59,172 nt of DNA from an uncultured Desulfosporosinus sp. (lineage in GTDB: Bacteria; Bacillota; Desulfitobacteriia; Desulfitobacteriales; Desulfitobacteriaceae), in assembly GCA_927405585.1 (NCBI GenBank), contig CAKMJS010000031.1, positions 1-59,172 of the forward strand. Reading direction: 5' to 3'. The notes below the pieces were generated by a model. It had not been told where the DNA came from. It worked only from the letters and a program-made list of their open reading frames with translations, and searched no databases. Below are positions 34,705 to 43,734 of the stretch, piece by piece; position 1 is the stretch's first letter; every line of letters starts with the position of its first letter. The position numbers and the translations under genes are program-made.

Positions 34705-35390
34705 CGACACTGGTCCAGTCTGTGTTAAATGAAGTAGAATATATTGTGGGCTATAAAACCTATATCGACCTTATTCGATCGTTTATTACTCATCAACAAA
34801 TTGTAGCGACTGGAATGCGTCAAGAGATTGATCGCTGTCGAGAAGCAATTCGTCTGGCTGCTGAGGGACACCGTGTAGCCGTCATAAGCAGTGGAGATGC
34901 TGGAGTTTACGGTATGGCTGGGATTATTATCGAATGTTTGGAACAAGAGAACCTTATAAATCTGCCCTTAGAGATCATTCCTGGCGTAACAGCGGCCTCT
35001 GCGGCAGCTTCTATGTTAGGAGCTCCTTTAATGCATGATTTTGCAGTGGTTAGCTTAAGTGATCTTTTAACTCCTTGGGAGATTATCGAGAAACGAGTTC
35101 GTTTAGCAGCTGAAGGAGATTTTATCTTCGCGCTTTATAACCCGAAAAGTAACGGGCGTCCGCACCACATTGAGACCGTGCGGGAAATTGTCTTGCGCTA
35201 TCGTCATCCTGACACCCCTGTAGGATTGGTTCGGGAAGCCTTACGAGGGGAGGAATCAAGCGTTCTAATTACTACATTGGGGGATTTCACGAAGCACCCT
35301 ATCGATATGCTCACGACTGTCATTATAGGAAACTCTCAAACTAGAATTATTGGCCCCTATATGGTGACTCCACGAGGATACAAGCTGTGA
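34566..35390 (+). CDS. cbiH: Cobalt-precorrin-3 C17-methyltransferase (ring contraction)
   Basis: It methylates C17 with ring contraction of the macrocycle. The catalytic domain begins at about residue 32 (KLFVVGLGPGDQDHMT) and includes YKTYIDLI, ISSGDAGVYGMAG and ALYNPKSNGRPHH. The only in-frame start upstream of the conserved core is the ATG at 34566, with GGAG sequences at 34552-34555 and 34561-34564. This gives a 31-residue polar extension (MRSSEFTGSQDGTASP...) that is encoded inside cbiG. Without it the protein would have to start within the conserved strand. Confidence 0.93.
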   Translation: MRSSEFTGSQDGTASPAENQGTGGHSGDQRGKLFVVGLGPGDQDHMTTLVQSVLNEVEYIVGYKTYIDLIRSFITHQQIVATGMRQEIDRCREAIRLAAEGHRVAVISSGDAGVYGMAGIIIECLEQENLINLPLEIIPGVTAASAAASMLGAPLMHDFAVVSLSDLLTPWEIIEKRVRLAAEGDFIFALYNPKSNGRPHHIETVREIVLRYRHPDTPVGLVREALRGEESSVLITTLGDFTKHPIDMLTTVIIGNSQTRIIGPYMVTPRGYKL

Positions 35391-36520
35391 GGCTTTTAGT
35401 CTTGGCGGGAACAGAGGATGGCCGAGAGCTAGCGGATGCCTTTAAGCAGCGTGGACATGATGTTTTAGTGTCAACTTTAACGGCATATGGTGCGGATTTG
35501 GCACAAGAGCAAGGGTTGAACGCTCGCTCGGGTGCGATGGATGCAGAGAGTCTCACAGAACTTCTTAAAGCGGGTTCCTCCGTTGAAGCTCTAGTGGATG
35601 CAACTCATCCCTATGCTGTACGCGTTAAAGTAATGGCCAAAAAGGTCTGTGACGATTTAGGTATACCATACCTGCGCTGGGAGCGATCACCACTAGAGAT
35701 AGCGGATCATCCCCTGATACATTGGGCGAAGGATTTATCATCTGCGGCGCAGATTGCAGCAGAGCAGGGACAACGTATTCTGCTAACGACTGGTAGTAAT
35801 GGGTTGGCTGAATGGGTATCTCTTCTTGATAGGAACAATAAATTGCTCTATATTCGTGTTCTCCCTACCTCAGAGGTGTTGAAGCGTTGTGAGGAGTTAG
35901 GATTTAAGCCCTACCAAATCATTGCCGCTCAAGGTCCGTTTTCTCAAGCATGGGATGAAGCCATGATTAAGCAATTAAAGATCGAGGTCGTGGTCGCCAA
36001 GGAAAGTGGGAAAGTTGGCGGAACCTTCGAAAAAGTACAGGCTTGTCTCAGCTTAAACATTCCGTTGGTTATCATAAAACGGCCAGTAGTTGAAAAGGAT
36101 TCACAGAATACTACAGTTGCTCAATTTATAAAGCATATGGAGGATAATTACATGAAATCAGAAATTATTATTCTAGGACACGGTAGCCGTCGTGCAGAAG
36201 CAAACCAAGGACTTTTGGAAGTTGCCGAAAAAGTGAGTCGGTTAATGGGACAGCCAGTAACCCCAGCCTATATGGCTCATGATCACCCGAGCCTTCCAGA
36301 AGCAGTAGAAGCAAAAATTCAAGGTGGTGCGTTACGTATTGTCGTAATGCCGCTCTTTCTTTTCCGAGGAATTCACGTTACAGTCGATATTCATGAGGAA
36401 TTGCGTGAAATTCGTGAACAGAATCCTAAGGTAGAGATCATCTTTACTAAAGAACTGGGAGCGGATGACGGGATTGCAAACTTGGCCAGCCTGCGTATTA
36501 AGGAGGCTTTAGGCATATGA
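35387..36520 (+). CDS. cbiJX: Cobalt-precorrin-6A reductase fused to sirohydrochlorin cobaltochelatase (CbiJ-CbiX)
   Basis: A 377-residue two-domain protein. Residues 1 to about 250 are CbiJ/CobK (LVLAGTEDGRELADAFKQRG, LVDATHPYAVRV, VVVAKESGKVGGT), which reduces the corrin ring with NAD(P)H. Residues about 256-377 are a short-form CbiX (IIILGHGSRRAEANQGLLEV, PLFLFRGIHVTVDI), which inserts cobalt into sirohydrochlorin; the chelatase His are in GHGSR and GIHVTVDI. One frame runs through both with no stop. An internal ATG at the junction (DNYMKSEI) with AGGA upstream could also allow a free CbiX to be made. Confidence 0.93.
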   Translation: MRLLVLAGTEDGRELADAFKQRGHDVLVSTLTAYGADLAQEQGLNARSGAMDAESLTELLKAGSSVEALVDATHPYAVRVKVMAKKVCDDLGIPYLRWERSPLEIADHPLIHWAKDLSSAAQIAAEQGQRILLTTGSNGLAEWVSLLDRNNKLLYIRVLPTSEVLKRCEELGFKPYQIIAAQGPFSQAWDEAMIKQLKIEVVVAKESGKVGGTFEKVQACLSLNIPLVIIKRPVVEKDSQNTTVAQFIKHMEDNYMKSEIIILGHGSRRAEANQGLLEVAEKVSRLMGQPVTPAYMAHDHPSLPEAVEAKIQGGALRIVVMPLFLFRGIHVTVDIHEELREIREQNPKVEIIFTKELGADDGIANLASLRIKEALGI

Positions 36521-37155
36521 CAATAGAATTTATTCTGGACCCGAGTAAAATTGAAACAGAAAGTATGCGCATTATACGAGCAGGGCTAACCCGACAATGG
36601 CTAGAGGCAGATTATCCTGTAGTCGAACGGATTATTCATACTACCGGAGATCCATCGTTAGAGTCCTCGATCGCGATTCATCCAGAGGCAATTGCTTGCG
36701 GGCTTAAGGCGCTTAAGGAAGGTGCCAACGTGATTACTGACGTTGAGATGGTCCGAGCTGGGATCTCTAAGGAAAAACTTAAATCGTTGGGCGGAACGGT
36801 AGAATGCTTCCTGAATGCTCCCGGGGTCACGGAACAAGCGAAAGAGTGGGGAATCACACGCTCGATGACTGCTTTGCGTATGAATGCGGAGCGTTTGAAA
36901 GGCTCAATTGTGGCGATCGGTAATGCGCCAACAGCCCTAATCGAGGTCTTGGGTTTAGCAAAGAATCCAGAGACTCGACCTGCTTTAATCGTTGGCATAC
37001 CTGTGGGTTTCATTGGAGCACAGGAGTCTAAGGATTTACTTTGGGAACACCAGGAGTACCCTTCGATTACAGTGCTCGGGACGCGTGGAGGAAGTCCAAT
37101 TGCCGCAACCGTTGTTAATGCCTTAATTTATACTGTGTTAAAACAACTTAAATAA
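36517..37155 (+). CDS. cbiC: Cobalt-precorrin-8 methylmutase
   Basis: It moves a methyl group from C11 to C12 to give cobyrinic acid. The family motif RIIHTTGDPSLE carries the likely catalytic His, and later come GANVITDVEMVRAGI and APTALIEVLGLA. Length is 212 residues. The ATG overlaps the stop of the CbiJ-CbiX gene. Confidence 0.95.
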   Translation: MTIEFILDPSKIETESMRIIRAGLTRQWLEADYPVVERIIHTTGDPSLESSIAIHPEAIACGLKALKEGANVITDVEMVRAGISKEKLKSLGGTVECFLNAPGVTEQAKEWGITRSMTALRMNAERLKGSIVAIGNAPTALIEVLGLAKNPETRPALIVGIPVGFIGAQESKDLLWEHQEYPSITVLGTRGGSPIAATVVNALIYTVLKQLK

Positions 37156-37219
37156 GTTTTTAAGGTCAAGACATGAAAATCCATAAAGTACCAGTTGTAA
37201 GAAAAAGAGGGTGATAAAG

Positions 37220-38785
37220 ATGTCTTCAAACAATAAACCAACGGCCATGCTTATGATTCAAGGAACCTCCTCAAGCGTTGGAAAGAGTGTGTTGGCTGCA
37301 GCGTTTTGTCGGATATTTTATCAAGAAGGATACCATGTAAGTCCTTTCAAAGCACAGAATATGGCCCTCAATTCCTTTGTGACCATAACCGGTGGAGAGA
37401 TGGGGAGAGCGCAGGTCGTTCAAGCTCAAGCCGCTGGAGTTGAACCAGAGGTGCGAATGAACCCTATTTTACTTAAACCCAGTGGTCCAACGGGTTCTCA
37501 GGTCGTTATTATGGGCAAGTCGCAGGGGAACGTGACTGCTTTACGTTACCATGGGGAATATCAACGTATGACGTGGCCGTATGTGACTGAGGCTCTTCAC
37601 GGTCTGATCGATGACTATGAAATAGTGGTGATTGAAGGGGCAGGAAGTCCAGCTGAAGTTAATCTTAAATCAAACGATATTGTCAATATGCGAGTTGCTA
37701 TGGAAGCCAAATCACCGGTCTTACTTGTGGCAGATATTGACCGTGGCGGCGCGTTAGCAGCCGTCGTCGGGACCCTGGAATTGGTGGAACCCGAGGAACG
37801 AGCTATGATCAAAGGGATCATTTTTAATAAGTTTCGTGGTGAAATTAAGCTTCTACAGCCCGCATTAGACTTCATAGAAGAAAAAACAGGAATCCGAGTA
37901 GTAGGGGTTGTGCCATATTTTAAGATCCGTATTCCAGATGAAGATTCAGTAGCCTTGAACGAAGCAGACGAAAAACCCTCGGTTACCTTAGAAGACCAAT
38001 TGGACGTAGCGGTGATTCGTTTACCGTATATTTCAAATTTTACGGACTTTGATGCACTTCAAGATGAACCGGATGTTTCGGTGCGCTATGTAACTGACCC
38101 CGCAAATCTGGGAAAACCAGATCTCTTAATTATTCCGGGTAGTAAAAATACTCTTGGCGACTTACGTTTTCTCCATGAGAGTGGGTTAGGAGCCCTTATT
38201 CATACGCTTGATGAAAAAGAGGTTCCGGTCATAGGGATATGTGGTGGCTACCAAATGATGGGCCGCTTAGTGAAAGATCCCTTGCATACGGAGTCCGAGC
38301 TTGAAGAAGTATTGGGCCTTGGCATTTTGCCAATGGTGACAGAATTTTACGCTCAGAAGCATACTGTCCAAAGTAAGGGGACAGTTGTTGCGGAGCATGG
38401 CTTTTTAAAGGCTTGTACTGGTGAAACGGTGGTTGGGTATGAGATCCACATGGGTCGAACTACGATGGATGACGGACATACGCCACTGTTTAAACTGACC
38501 ACAGATGGAGAATCTAATGTCGATGGCATGCAGGTAGGCAATGCCTATGGAACCTATTTACATGGTATTTTTGACAATGACAGCTTGCGGACATCCCTTA
38601 TAAACTGGCTATGGCAGCGTCGGGGGTCCGTGAGACCTGTAGAAGCGTCACTCTCTCAGGCAGCACTTCGTGAATTAGCGTTTAATGAGTTAGCAGATTT
38701 AGTACGTCACAATGTTGATTTAGAACAGATTCGAGCTATTATGGGCTTAGGTGTTGAAGCAACGCCAAAGGGAAAGTCCAGGTAA
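37220..38785 (+). CDS. cbiP: Cobyric acid synthase
   Basis: It amidates four side chains of the corrin ring (b, d, e, g) using glutamine and ATP. The N-terminal synthetase domain has QGTSSSVGKSVLAAAF and KPSGPTGSQVVIMG. The C-terminal class I glutaminase-like domain has the nucleophile Cys in GICGGYQMMG and His in YLHGIFDN. Length is 521 residues. A GTG at 37211 is in frame, but GAGGGTG at 37207-37213 is the ribosome site for the ATG at 37220. Confidence 0.96.
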   Translation: MSSNNKPTAMLMIQGTSSSVGKSVLAAAFCRIFYQEGYHVSPFKAQNMALNSFVTITGGEMGRAQVVQAQAAGVEPEVRMNPILLKPSGPTGSQVVIMGKSQGNVTALRYHGEYQRMTWPYVTEALHGLIDDYEIVVIEGAGSPAEVNLKSNDIVNMRVAMEAKSPVLLVADIDRGGALAAVVGTLELVEPEERAMIKGIIFNKFRGEIKLLQPALDFIEEKTGIRVVGVVPYFKIRIPDEDSVALNEADEKPSVTLEDQLDVAVIRLPYISNFTDFDALQDEPDVSVRYVTDPANLGKPDLLIIPGSKNTLGDLRFLHESGLGALIHTLDEKEVPVIGICGGYQMMGRLVKDPLHTESELEEVLGLGILPMVTEFYAQKHTVQSKGTVVAEHGFLKACTGETVVGYEIHMGRTTMDDGHTPLFKLTTDGESNVDGMQVGNAYGTYLHGIFDNDSLRTSLINWLWQRRGSVRPVEASLSQAALRELAFNELADLVRHNVDLEQIRAIMGLGVEATPKGKSR

Positions 38786-38791
38786 TCTAAA

Positions 38792-39766
38792 ATGTTGGAA
38801 ATACTAAGTTTAGTTTGGGCTGTTCTTCCAATCGCAGTATTGTTTGGCTTTATTCTGGATCAGATAATAGGAGACCCCCGAAGTTGGCCTCATCCGGTCG
38901 TGGGAATAGGGAACATGATCACCATTTTAGAACGCAAGCTCAATCTAGGAACGCCTAAGGTGCGACGCGCCAACGGGGTTCTCCTAACGATCCTTATAGT
39001 AGGTGGGAGCTATCTGATCACATGGATTGTTGTGTTTATTGCGAATACACTTCATCCCTTGTTGGGTTTAGCATTAAGTACTTATGTGATTTTTACAACC
39101 TTAGCGAGTAAATCCCTCTTAGATGCTGGGCAAAGTGTCCTAGCTCCTTTGCTAAATGGGGATCTAGGTGAAGCTCGTACACGACTTTCGTGGTTGGTCA
39201 GCAGAGATACTGCCAATCTTTCCGAAGGAGAGATTGCCCGGGGAACCGTCGAAACGCTCGCCGAAAATTTTGTCGACGGGATTTTATCTCCGCTGATATA
39301 TGCCGCTCTGGGAGGAGCGCCCTTAGCGATGGCCTTTAAGGCGATCAGCACTTTAGATTCTATGGTTGGCTACAGGAATGATCGTTATGAAGAGTTTGGC
39401 TGGTTCTCGGCTCGAACGGATGACTGGGCGAACTACGTGCCAGCGCGCTTATCTGTGCCGATCTTACTGCTCGCAGGCTGGTTGAGGAAAATGTCCGTAG
39501 GTCACGCCTATCAAATGTGGAGGCGAGATGCCTCAGGTCATCCTAGTCCCAATGGTGGTAATCCGGAAAGTGTGGTTGCTGGGTTACTTGGCATTCAGCT
39601 TGGCGGTATCAATATCTATCATGGTCGGACTCACCACCGAGCAGAAATGGGAGACGCCCTGCATCCAGTAGACGTCACTGACATTGTCCGTTGTCGTCAA
39701 CTGGTTCATACGGCGACCTGGCTTTCCCTCTTACCTGCTCTAATGTTAGCTTACCTGATGAGTTAA
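38792..39766 (+). CDS. cbiB: Adenosylcobinamide-phosphate synthase
   Basis: A membrane protein of 324 residues that joins aminopropanol phosphate to adenosylcobyric acid. Landmarks are DQIIGDPRSWPHPVVGIGNM, LDSMVGYRNDRYEEFGWFSA and GHPSPNGGNPESVVAGLLGI. It has about four or five hydrophobic segments. The gap to cbiP is six bases. Confidence 0.95.
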   Translation: MLEILSLVWAVLPIAVLFGFILDQIIGDPRSWPHPVVGIGNMITILERKLNLGTPKVRRANGVLLTILIVGGSYLITWIVVFIANTLHPLLGLALSTYVIFTTLASKSLLDAGQSVLAPLLNGDLGEARTRLSWLVSRDTANLSEGEIARGTVETLAENFVDGILSPLIYAALGGAPLAMAFKAISTLDSMVGYRNDRYEEFGWFSARTDDWANYVPARLSVPILLLAGWLRKMSVGHAYQMWRRDASGHPSPNGGNPESVVAGLLGIQLGGINIYHGRTHHRAEMGDALHPVDVTDIVRCRQLVHTATWLSLLPALMLAYLMS

Positions 39767-39904
39767 TTGAGACCATTTTTAACGTCTGCAATTCTCCTTG
39801 AAGAAGGCAGTCATTTTGTACAAGAGCCAGATAATCGAACTTTATGGCTATAACGATTGGGTGAATATTAGGTAACTGGGATTTTATAGGAAGGGAGATA
39901 CAGC

Positions 39905-41308
39905 ATGAAGATCCCACGTATTGTTCTAGCGGGAACGCATAGTGGCGTTGGAAAAACAACCCTTGCTACAGGTTTGATGGCAGCTTTGAAAAAGCGAGGA
40001 CGCCCAATCCAAGGGTACAAGGTCGGACCAGATTACATCGACCCCAGTTATCATGCGGCAGCTACGGGAAAGGCTTCCCGAAATCTTGACCGCTGGCTGT
40101 TGGGCGAACATCTTCCTTCCGTCTTTGCTCAAAGCGCTGGAGAGTGTTGGGCGGTGATTGAAGGTGTGATGGGCTTATTTGACGGTATGAGCGGAACAGC
40201 CGGTTTCGGAAGTACTGCCGATGTGGCAAAACTTCTTCATACTCCAATCATCCTCATTGTCGATGCGTCCTCGATGTCCCGTAGCGTTGCGGCCTTAGTT
40301 CACGGGTTTAATACTTATGACCCTGAAGTAAACCTTCAAGGAGTTATACTTAACCGCGTAAAATCTGTGGCCCAGGAAAAAATACTTAGAGAAGCCTTAA
40401 ATGATCTCCAGATCCCTGTCCTCGGTGTCCTCCCGAAAGAAGTGGCATTGCATCTTCCTGAACGGCATTTAGGATTGGTTCCAGTGGGGGAGAGTGGGCT
40501 ACTAGAGGGCTTTATCGACACGCTTTCAGAGTTGGTAACGAAACACATTGATTTAGAACAAATCGAACGCATTATGCTAAGCGCTCCTGATCTCAACGAG
40601 TCTCCTGTAATGACGGGTGTATTAACGGATGCCCCCATACAAACTGAAGTTAGTTCTGTGGAGCAAGAGGATAAATTTCGGTTAGGATTGGCACTGGATG
40701 AGGCTTTCCTTTTTTACTACCAGGATGCAATAGATCTGGCAAAACGTTTAAATTTTAGGATTGTCCCGTTTAGCCCTTTACACGACAATGCACTCCCACC
40801 GGACCTTGACGGTATTTTTATCGGCGGGGGATTTCCAGAGCTTCATCTTGATCGTTTGAGTGGAAATATTACCTTCCTTGACTCTCTGCGCTCTTATGCA
40901 GCGAGTGGCAAACCTGTTTATGCCGAGTGTGGTGGATACATGTATCTCGGACAGTCCATAACTGATTTTGAAGGAAGAGAAGTTCCTTTAGCTGGTCTCA
41001 TTCCGATGAAGGCAGAAATGACACGACGCTTACAAGGCATAGGGTATCGACGAGGGGTCTTTCGTGAGGATAATTTCCTAGGTCCACGTGGGACCACAGT
41101 TCAAGGGCACGAATTTCACTATTCTAGAGTTACCTATGATCACGAATTCCCGCCCGCCTATGAATTGTTCAAAGGAGATCACGCTGATCGAATGGAGGGA
41201 TATGCCCGAGATAATATCGTGGCATCCTATCTTCACCTTCATTTTTCAGGACAAGCAAAGCTACTCGAGAACTGGTTTGCAACGCGAACCGGGAGAATTG
41301 GGGTATGA
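39905..41308 (+). CDS. cbiA: Cobyrinate a,c-diamide synthase
   Basis: It amidates the a and c side chains using glutamine and ATP. The synthetase domain has AGTHSGVGKTTLATGL and YKVGPDYIDPSYH; the glutaminase domain has the Cys in YAECGGYMYLG and the His in SYLHLHFSG. Length is 467 residues. It follows a 138-base gap after cbiB with no obvious terminator, and its stop overlaps the pduX start. Confidence 0.96.
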   Translation: MKIPRIVLAGTHSGVGKTTLATGLMAALKKRGRPIQGYKVGPDYIDPSYHAAATGKASRNLDRWLLGEHLPSVFAQSAGECWAVIEGVMGLFDGMSGTAGFGSTADVAKLLHTPIILIVDASSMSRSVAALVHGFNTYDPEVNLQGVILNRVKSVAQEKILREALNDLQIPVLGVLPKEVALHLPERHLGLVPVGESGLLEGFIDTLSELVTKHIDLEQIERIMLSAPDLNESPVMTGVLTDAPIQTEVSSVEQEDKFRLGLALDEAFLFYYQDAIDLAKRLNFRIVPFSPLHDNALPPDLDGIFIGGGFPELHLDRLSGNITFLDSLRSYAASGKPVYAECGGYMYLGQSITDFEGREVPLAGLIPMKAEMTRRLQGIGYRRGVFREDNFLGPRGTTVQGHEFHYSRVTYDHEFPPAYELFKGDHADRMEGYARDNIVASYLHLHFSGQAKLLENWFATRTGRIGV

Positions 41309-42210
41309 CGGATTTTACTAGCGGGATGGCCCGTTGTCCGGGGACGTGTGGAGAATGGGTACAAGGGGCTCGAGAAGGGATCCCGTTTCTGATTGATTGT
41401 CCTATTGATCGTTTTTCAGAAGCTCGGGTGACCTTAAATATGCTCGCTACAGGCTGGGATCTTCCCTTTGGTAAAACAAAAGCATTACAAGTCTTGGAAT
41501 TGCTTAAAGAAGATTTAGGTATACCGTCACTCGGTGGTAAAGTGGAATTCACTCAACAGCTGCCAGAGGGGAAAGGAATGGCCAGTTCCACGGCTGACCT
41601 AACTGCAGTAGTTGCGGCGGCTCTGATCGCCCTAGGTGAAGAGCCGATTCCAGAGCGCTTGGCGCATTTTGTTTTACAAATTGAACCTAGCGATAGTGTG
41701 ATGTTCCCAGGAATTACAGAGATTGAACATGTGCATAGACATAATCACCGCGTACTTGGGCCAGTAGTTCCTGCGCTGTTTCTCGCTTTGGATTGGGGCG
41801 GAGCAATCGATACACGTGTCTTCAATGCGAGACCGGGTTTAGCGGAGCATTATCGTCGTAATGAAGTTGAGATTGCTAAAGCATATAGCTTTGCACGTGA
41901 AGGTATAGAACAAACTGATTTAGAAAAATTAGCAGTCGCCGGGACAATTAGTGCACGGTGTAATTTAGAAATAAATATGAAATCGCAATTTGAACCATTC
42001 TTGACCTGGGTGCTCCATAAAGGCGGACTCGGTGTTGTTACTGCCCATAGTGGTACACTGATAGCTGGAGTATTTCCACGAGCCGATTTTTCCAATTCTG
42101 AGATTCTTAAGAATTTGCAACTTGACGCTGATCAACGGTTTAACCCGGCGTACCTGGATCTTTTCCACAGTCATTCTGGTGGAATCTTAGTACCCAAGCA
42201 GGAAATATAG
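41305..42210 (+). CDS. pduX: L-threonine kinase PduX (GHMP family)
   Basis: A 301-residue GHMP kinase that makes L-threonine O-3-phosphate, the precursor of aminopropanol phosphate. Landmarks are the N-terminal CPGTCGEWVQG and the ATP-binding LPEGKGMASSTADLTAV. Its position between cbiA and cobD, which uses its product, supports the call strongly. The ATG overlaps the cbiA stop as ATGA. Confidence 0.92.
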   Translation: MTDFTSGMARCPGTCGEWVQGAREGIPFLIDCPIDRFSEARVTLNMLATGWDLPFGKTKALQVLELLKEDLGIPSLGGKVEFTQQLPEGKGMASSTADLTAVVAAALIALGEEPIPERLAHFVLQIEPSDSVMFPGITEIEHVHRHNHRVLGPVVPALFLALDWGGAIDTRVFNARPGLAEHYRRNEVEIAKAYSFAREGIEQTDLEKLAVAGTISARCNLEINMKSQFEPFLTWVLHKGGLGVVTAHSGTLIAGVFPRADFSNSEILKNLQLDADQRFNPAYLDLFHSHSGGILVPKQEI

Positions 42211-42238
42211 GAATTAACATAAATTACGGGGTGAAACT

Positions 42239-43363
42239 ATGCACGGTGGAAATCTCCGCAGAGCGCAAGAATTATATGGTTTAGATTCATTTATTGACCT
42301 TTCCGCCAATATTAATCCTTTTGGCCCGCCAACCGGGGTTTGGGAGTCTATACAACAAGGAATGGCTGATATCGTGAATTATCCTGATCCTGAAAGCCGG
42401 GTCTTGATATCAACCCTCTCTAACCATCTGGAAATACCGACTGACTCGATCATGGTAGGTAACGGAGCAGGGGACTTGATCTTCACAGTCGTTCAAGCGT
42501 TAAAACCTAAAAAAGTAGCCATTCCCATTCCCACTTTTAGTGAATACGAACGGGCTGCACGTTCAGTTGGAGCCGAAGTTAGCTATATCCTATTTGGTCC
42601 AGAAGGTTGGGCAAAATATAATCCATTGGGCGGACAAAGTGATAACTCAGAAGACAAGAGCAGTGGAGTAGACCAACAGTGGCGAGAATTCCTTAAAGGG
42701 TGTGACTTACTTTTTCTTTGTTCCCCACATAACCCGACAGGAAGTCAAATTAGTATTGACCTGTTTGAACGACTTCTTCGTCTAACCAAAGAATTAGGAT
42801 GTCGGATTCTATTCGATGAGTCGTTCCTTGATTTTCTGTCGGACGAATTACGTCATTCTGCACGCACTTACCTAGAAACCAACGACCATCTCATTGTGTT
42901 ATACTCCTTAACAAAGTTTTATAGTTTGCCTGGTCTGCGTTTGGGCGCAGTTTTTGCGGATAAGTCTTTACTGGCCAGATTCGATCAATACCGCGATCCT
43001 TGGTCCGTTAATGTTCTTGCTCAGCATGCCGGGAGCGCGTCACTAGAGGATATGAAGTTTCCTGAGGACGTTCGGGTAAAGTTAAGAGAGAGTCGGACAC
43101 TATTTTACAGGGAATTTGCTCAATCTAGTTTCTCACATTTAAAACTTTGGCCAACGACGGTGAATTTCGCTTTGATCGAGGTTTTGGACCACACGTCAGC
43201 AGACTTGATCCAACATTTAGGTAGACAGGGGATTCTTGTTCGCGATTGTTCAAGCTTTACAGGTCTGACAGGTGATTTTATTCGAGTCGCAATCAAAGGT
43301 GTCCTAGCTATGCAAAGGCTTTTAGAGGGTTTTAAAACATACTATTTTAAGGAGGAGCAATAA
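42239..43363 (+). CDS. cobD: L-threonine-O-3-phosphate decarboxylase
   Basis: A PLP enzyme of the aspartate aminotransferase fold, 374 residues, that makes (R)-1-amino-2-propanol O-2-phosphate for CbiB. Landmarks are HGGNLRRAQELYGL, DLSANINPFGPP, CSPHNPTGSQIS and the PLP-Lys segment YSLTKFYSLPGLRLG. It closely resembles histidinol-phosphate aminotransferase, but the pduX and cbiB neighbours favour CobD. It is the last gene of the operon. Its stop codon lies in the loop of the terminator. Confidence 0.93.
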   Translation: MHGGNLRRAQELYGLDSFIDLSANINPFGPPTGVWESIQQGMADIVNYPDPESRVLISTLSNHLEIPTDSIMVGNGAGDLIFTVVQALKPKKVAIPIPTFSEYERAARSVGAEVSYILFGPEGWAKYNPLGGQSDNSEDKSSGVDQQWREFLKGCDLLFLCSPHNPTGSQISIDLFERLLRLTKELGCRILFDESFLDFLSDELRHSARTYLETNDHLIVLYSLTKFYSLPGLRLGAVFADKSLLARFDQYRDPWSVNVLAQHAGSASLEDMKFPEDVRVKLRESRTLFYREFAQSSFSHLKLWPTTVNFALIEVLDHTSADLIQHLGRQGILVRDCSSFTGLTGDFIRVAIKGVLAMQRLLEGFKTYYFKEEQ

Positions 43364-43377
43364 TTGCTCCTCTTTTT
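43353..43377 (+). terminator. Terminator overlapping the cobD stop codon
   Basis: AGGAGCAA (43353-43360) pairs with TTGCTCCT (43364-43371). The loop is the TAA stop itself (43361-43363), and CTTTTTC follows. Confidence 0.82.
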
Positions 43378-43398
43378 CATTTTACTAACATAGCCACT

Positions 43399-43433
43399 AA
43401 GCTTGTCTCATAGGTTTATTATGAGGCTTTTTC
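43399..43433 (+). terminator. Second hairpin after cobD
   Basis: AAGC and CTCATA pair with TATGAG and GCTT, with TTGT bulged, followed by TTTTTCC. It may be a back-up terminator before the next gene. Confidence 0.5.
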
Positions 43434-43455
43434 CAATTAAATAAGGAGGGATTTT

Positions 43456-43734
43456 ATGACTAGAGAAGAAGAAATCATGGCTTTTCTCCATATGAGTATT
43501 TTTGATCCGATATTGAATTCAGCAGAAGCTTCAGAGAAGCTCAAATCAGCAACAAGAGGGGCAAGCCTTCGATTCAAACAGCGCAACGCACAAAAAATGA
43601 TTGAGTATTTCTGGGCTGAAGTTGTTGGCACTCCAGAACGAAGTACCAAATATGGAAGACTAATGAAAGGTGAAGGGTTTACACAATTCGAACAGATCGC
43701 GGATGAGTTTAGGGTTCGAATGAAAAACAACTAA
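43456..43734 (+). CDS. Unknown 92-residue protein
   Basis: No family is recognised. It is a soluble, mostly helical, basic protein (SATRGASLRFKQRNAQKM, KYGRLMKGEGFT) with no Cys and no membrane segment. The strong ribosome site AAGGAGGG at a good distance, and isolation between terminators and structured sequence, support a real gene. The many Arg and Lys residues would fit nucleic acid binding, but this is only a suggestion. Confidence 0.7.
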   Translation: MTREEEIMAFLHMSIFDPILNSAEASEKLKSATRGASLRFKQRNAQKMIEYFWAEVVGTPERSTKYGRLMKGEGFTQFEQIADEFRVRMKNN

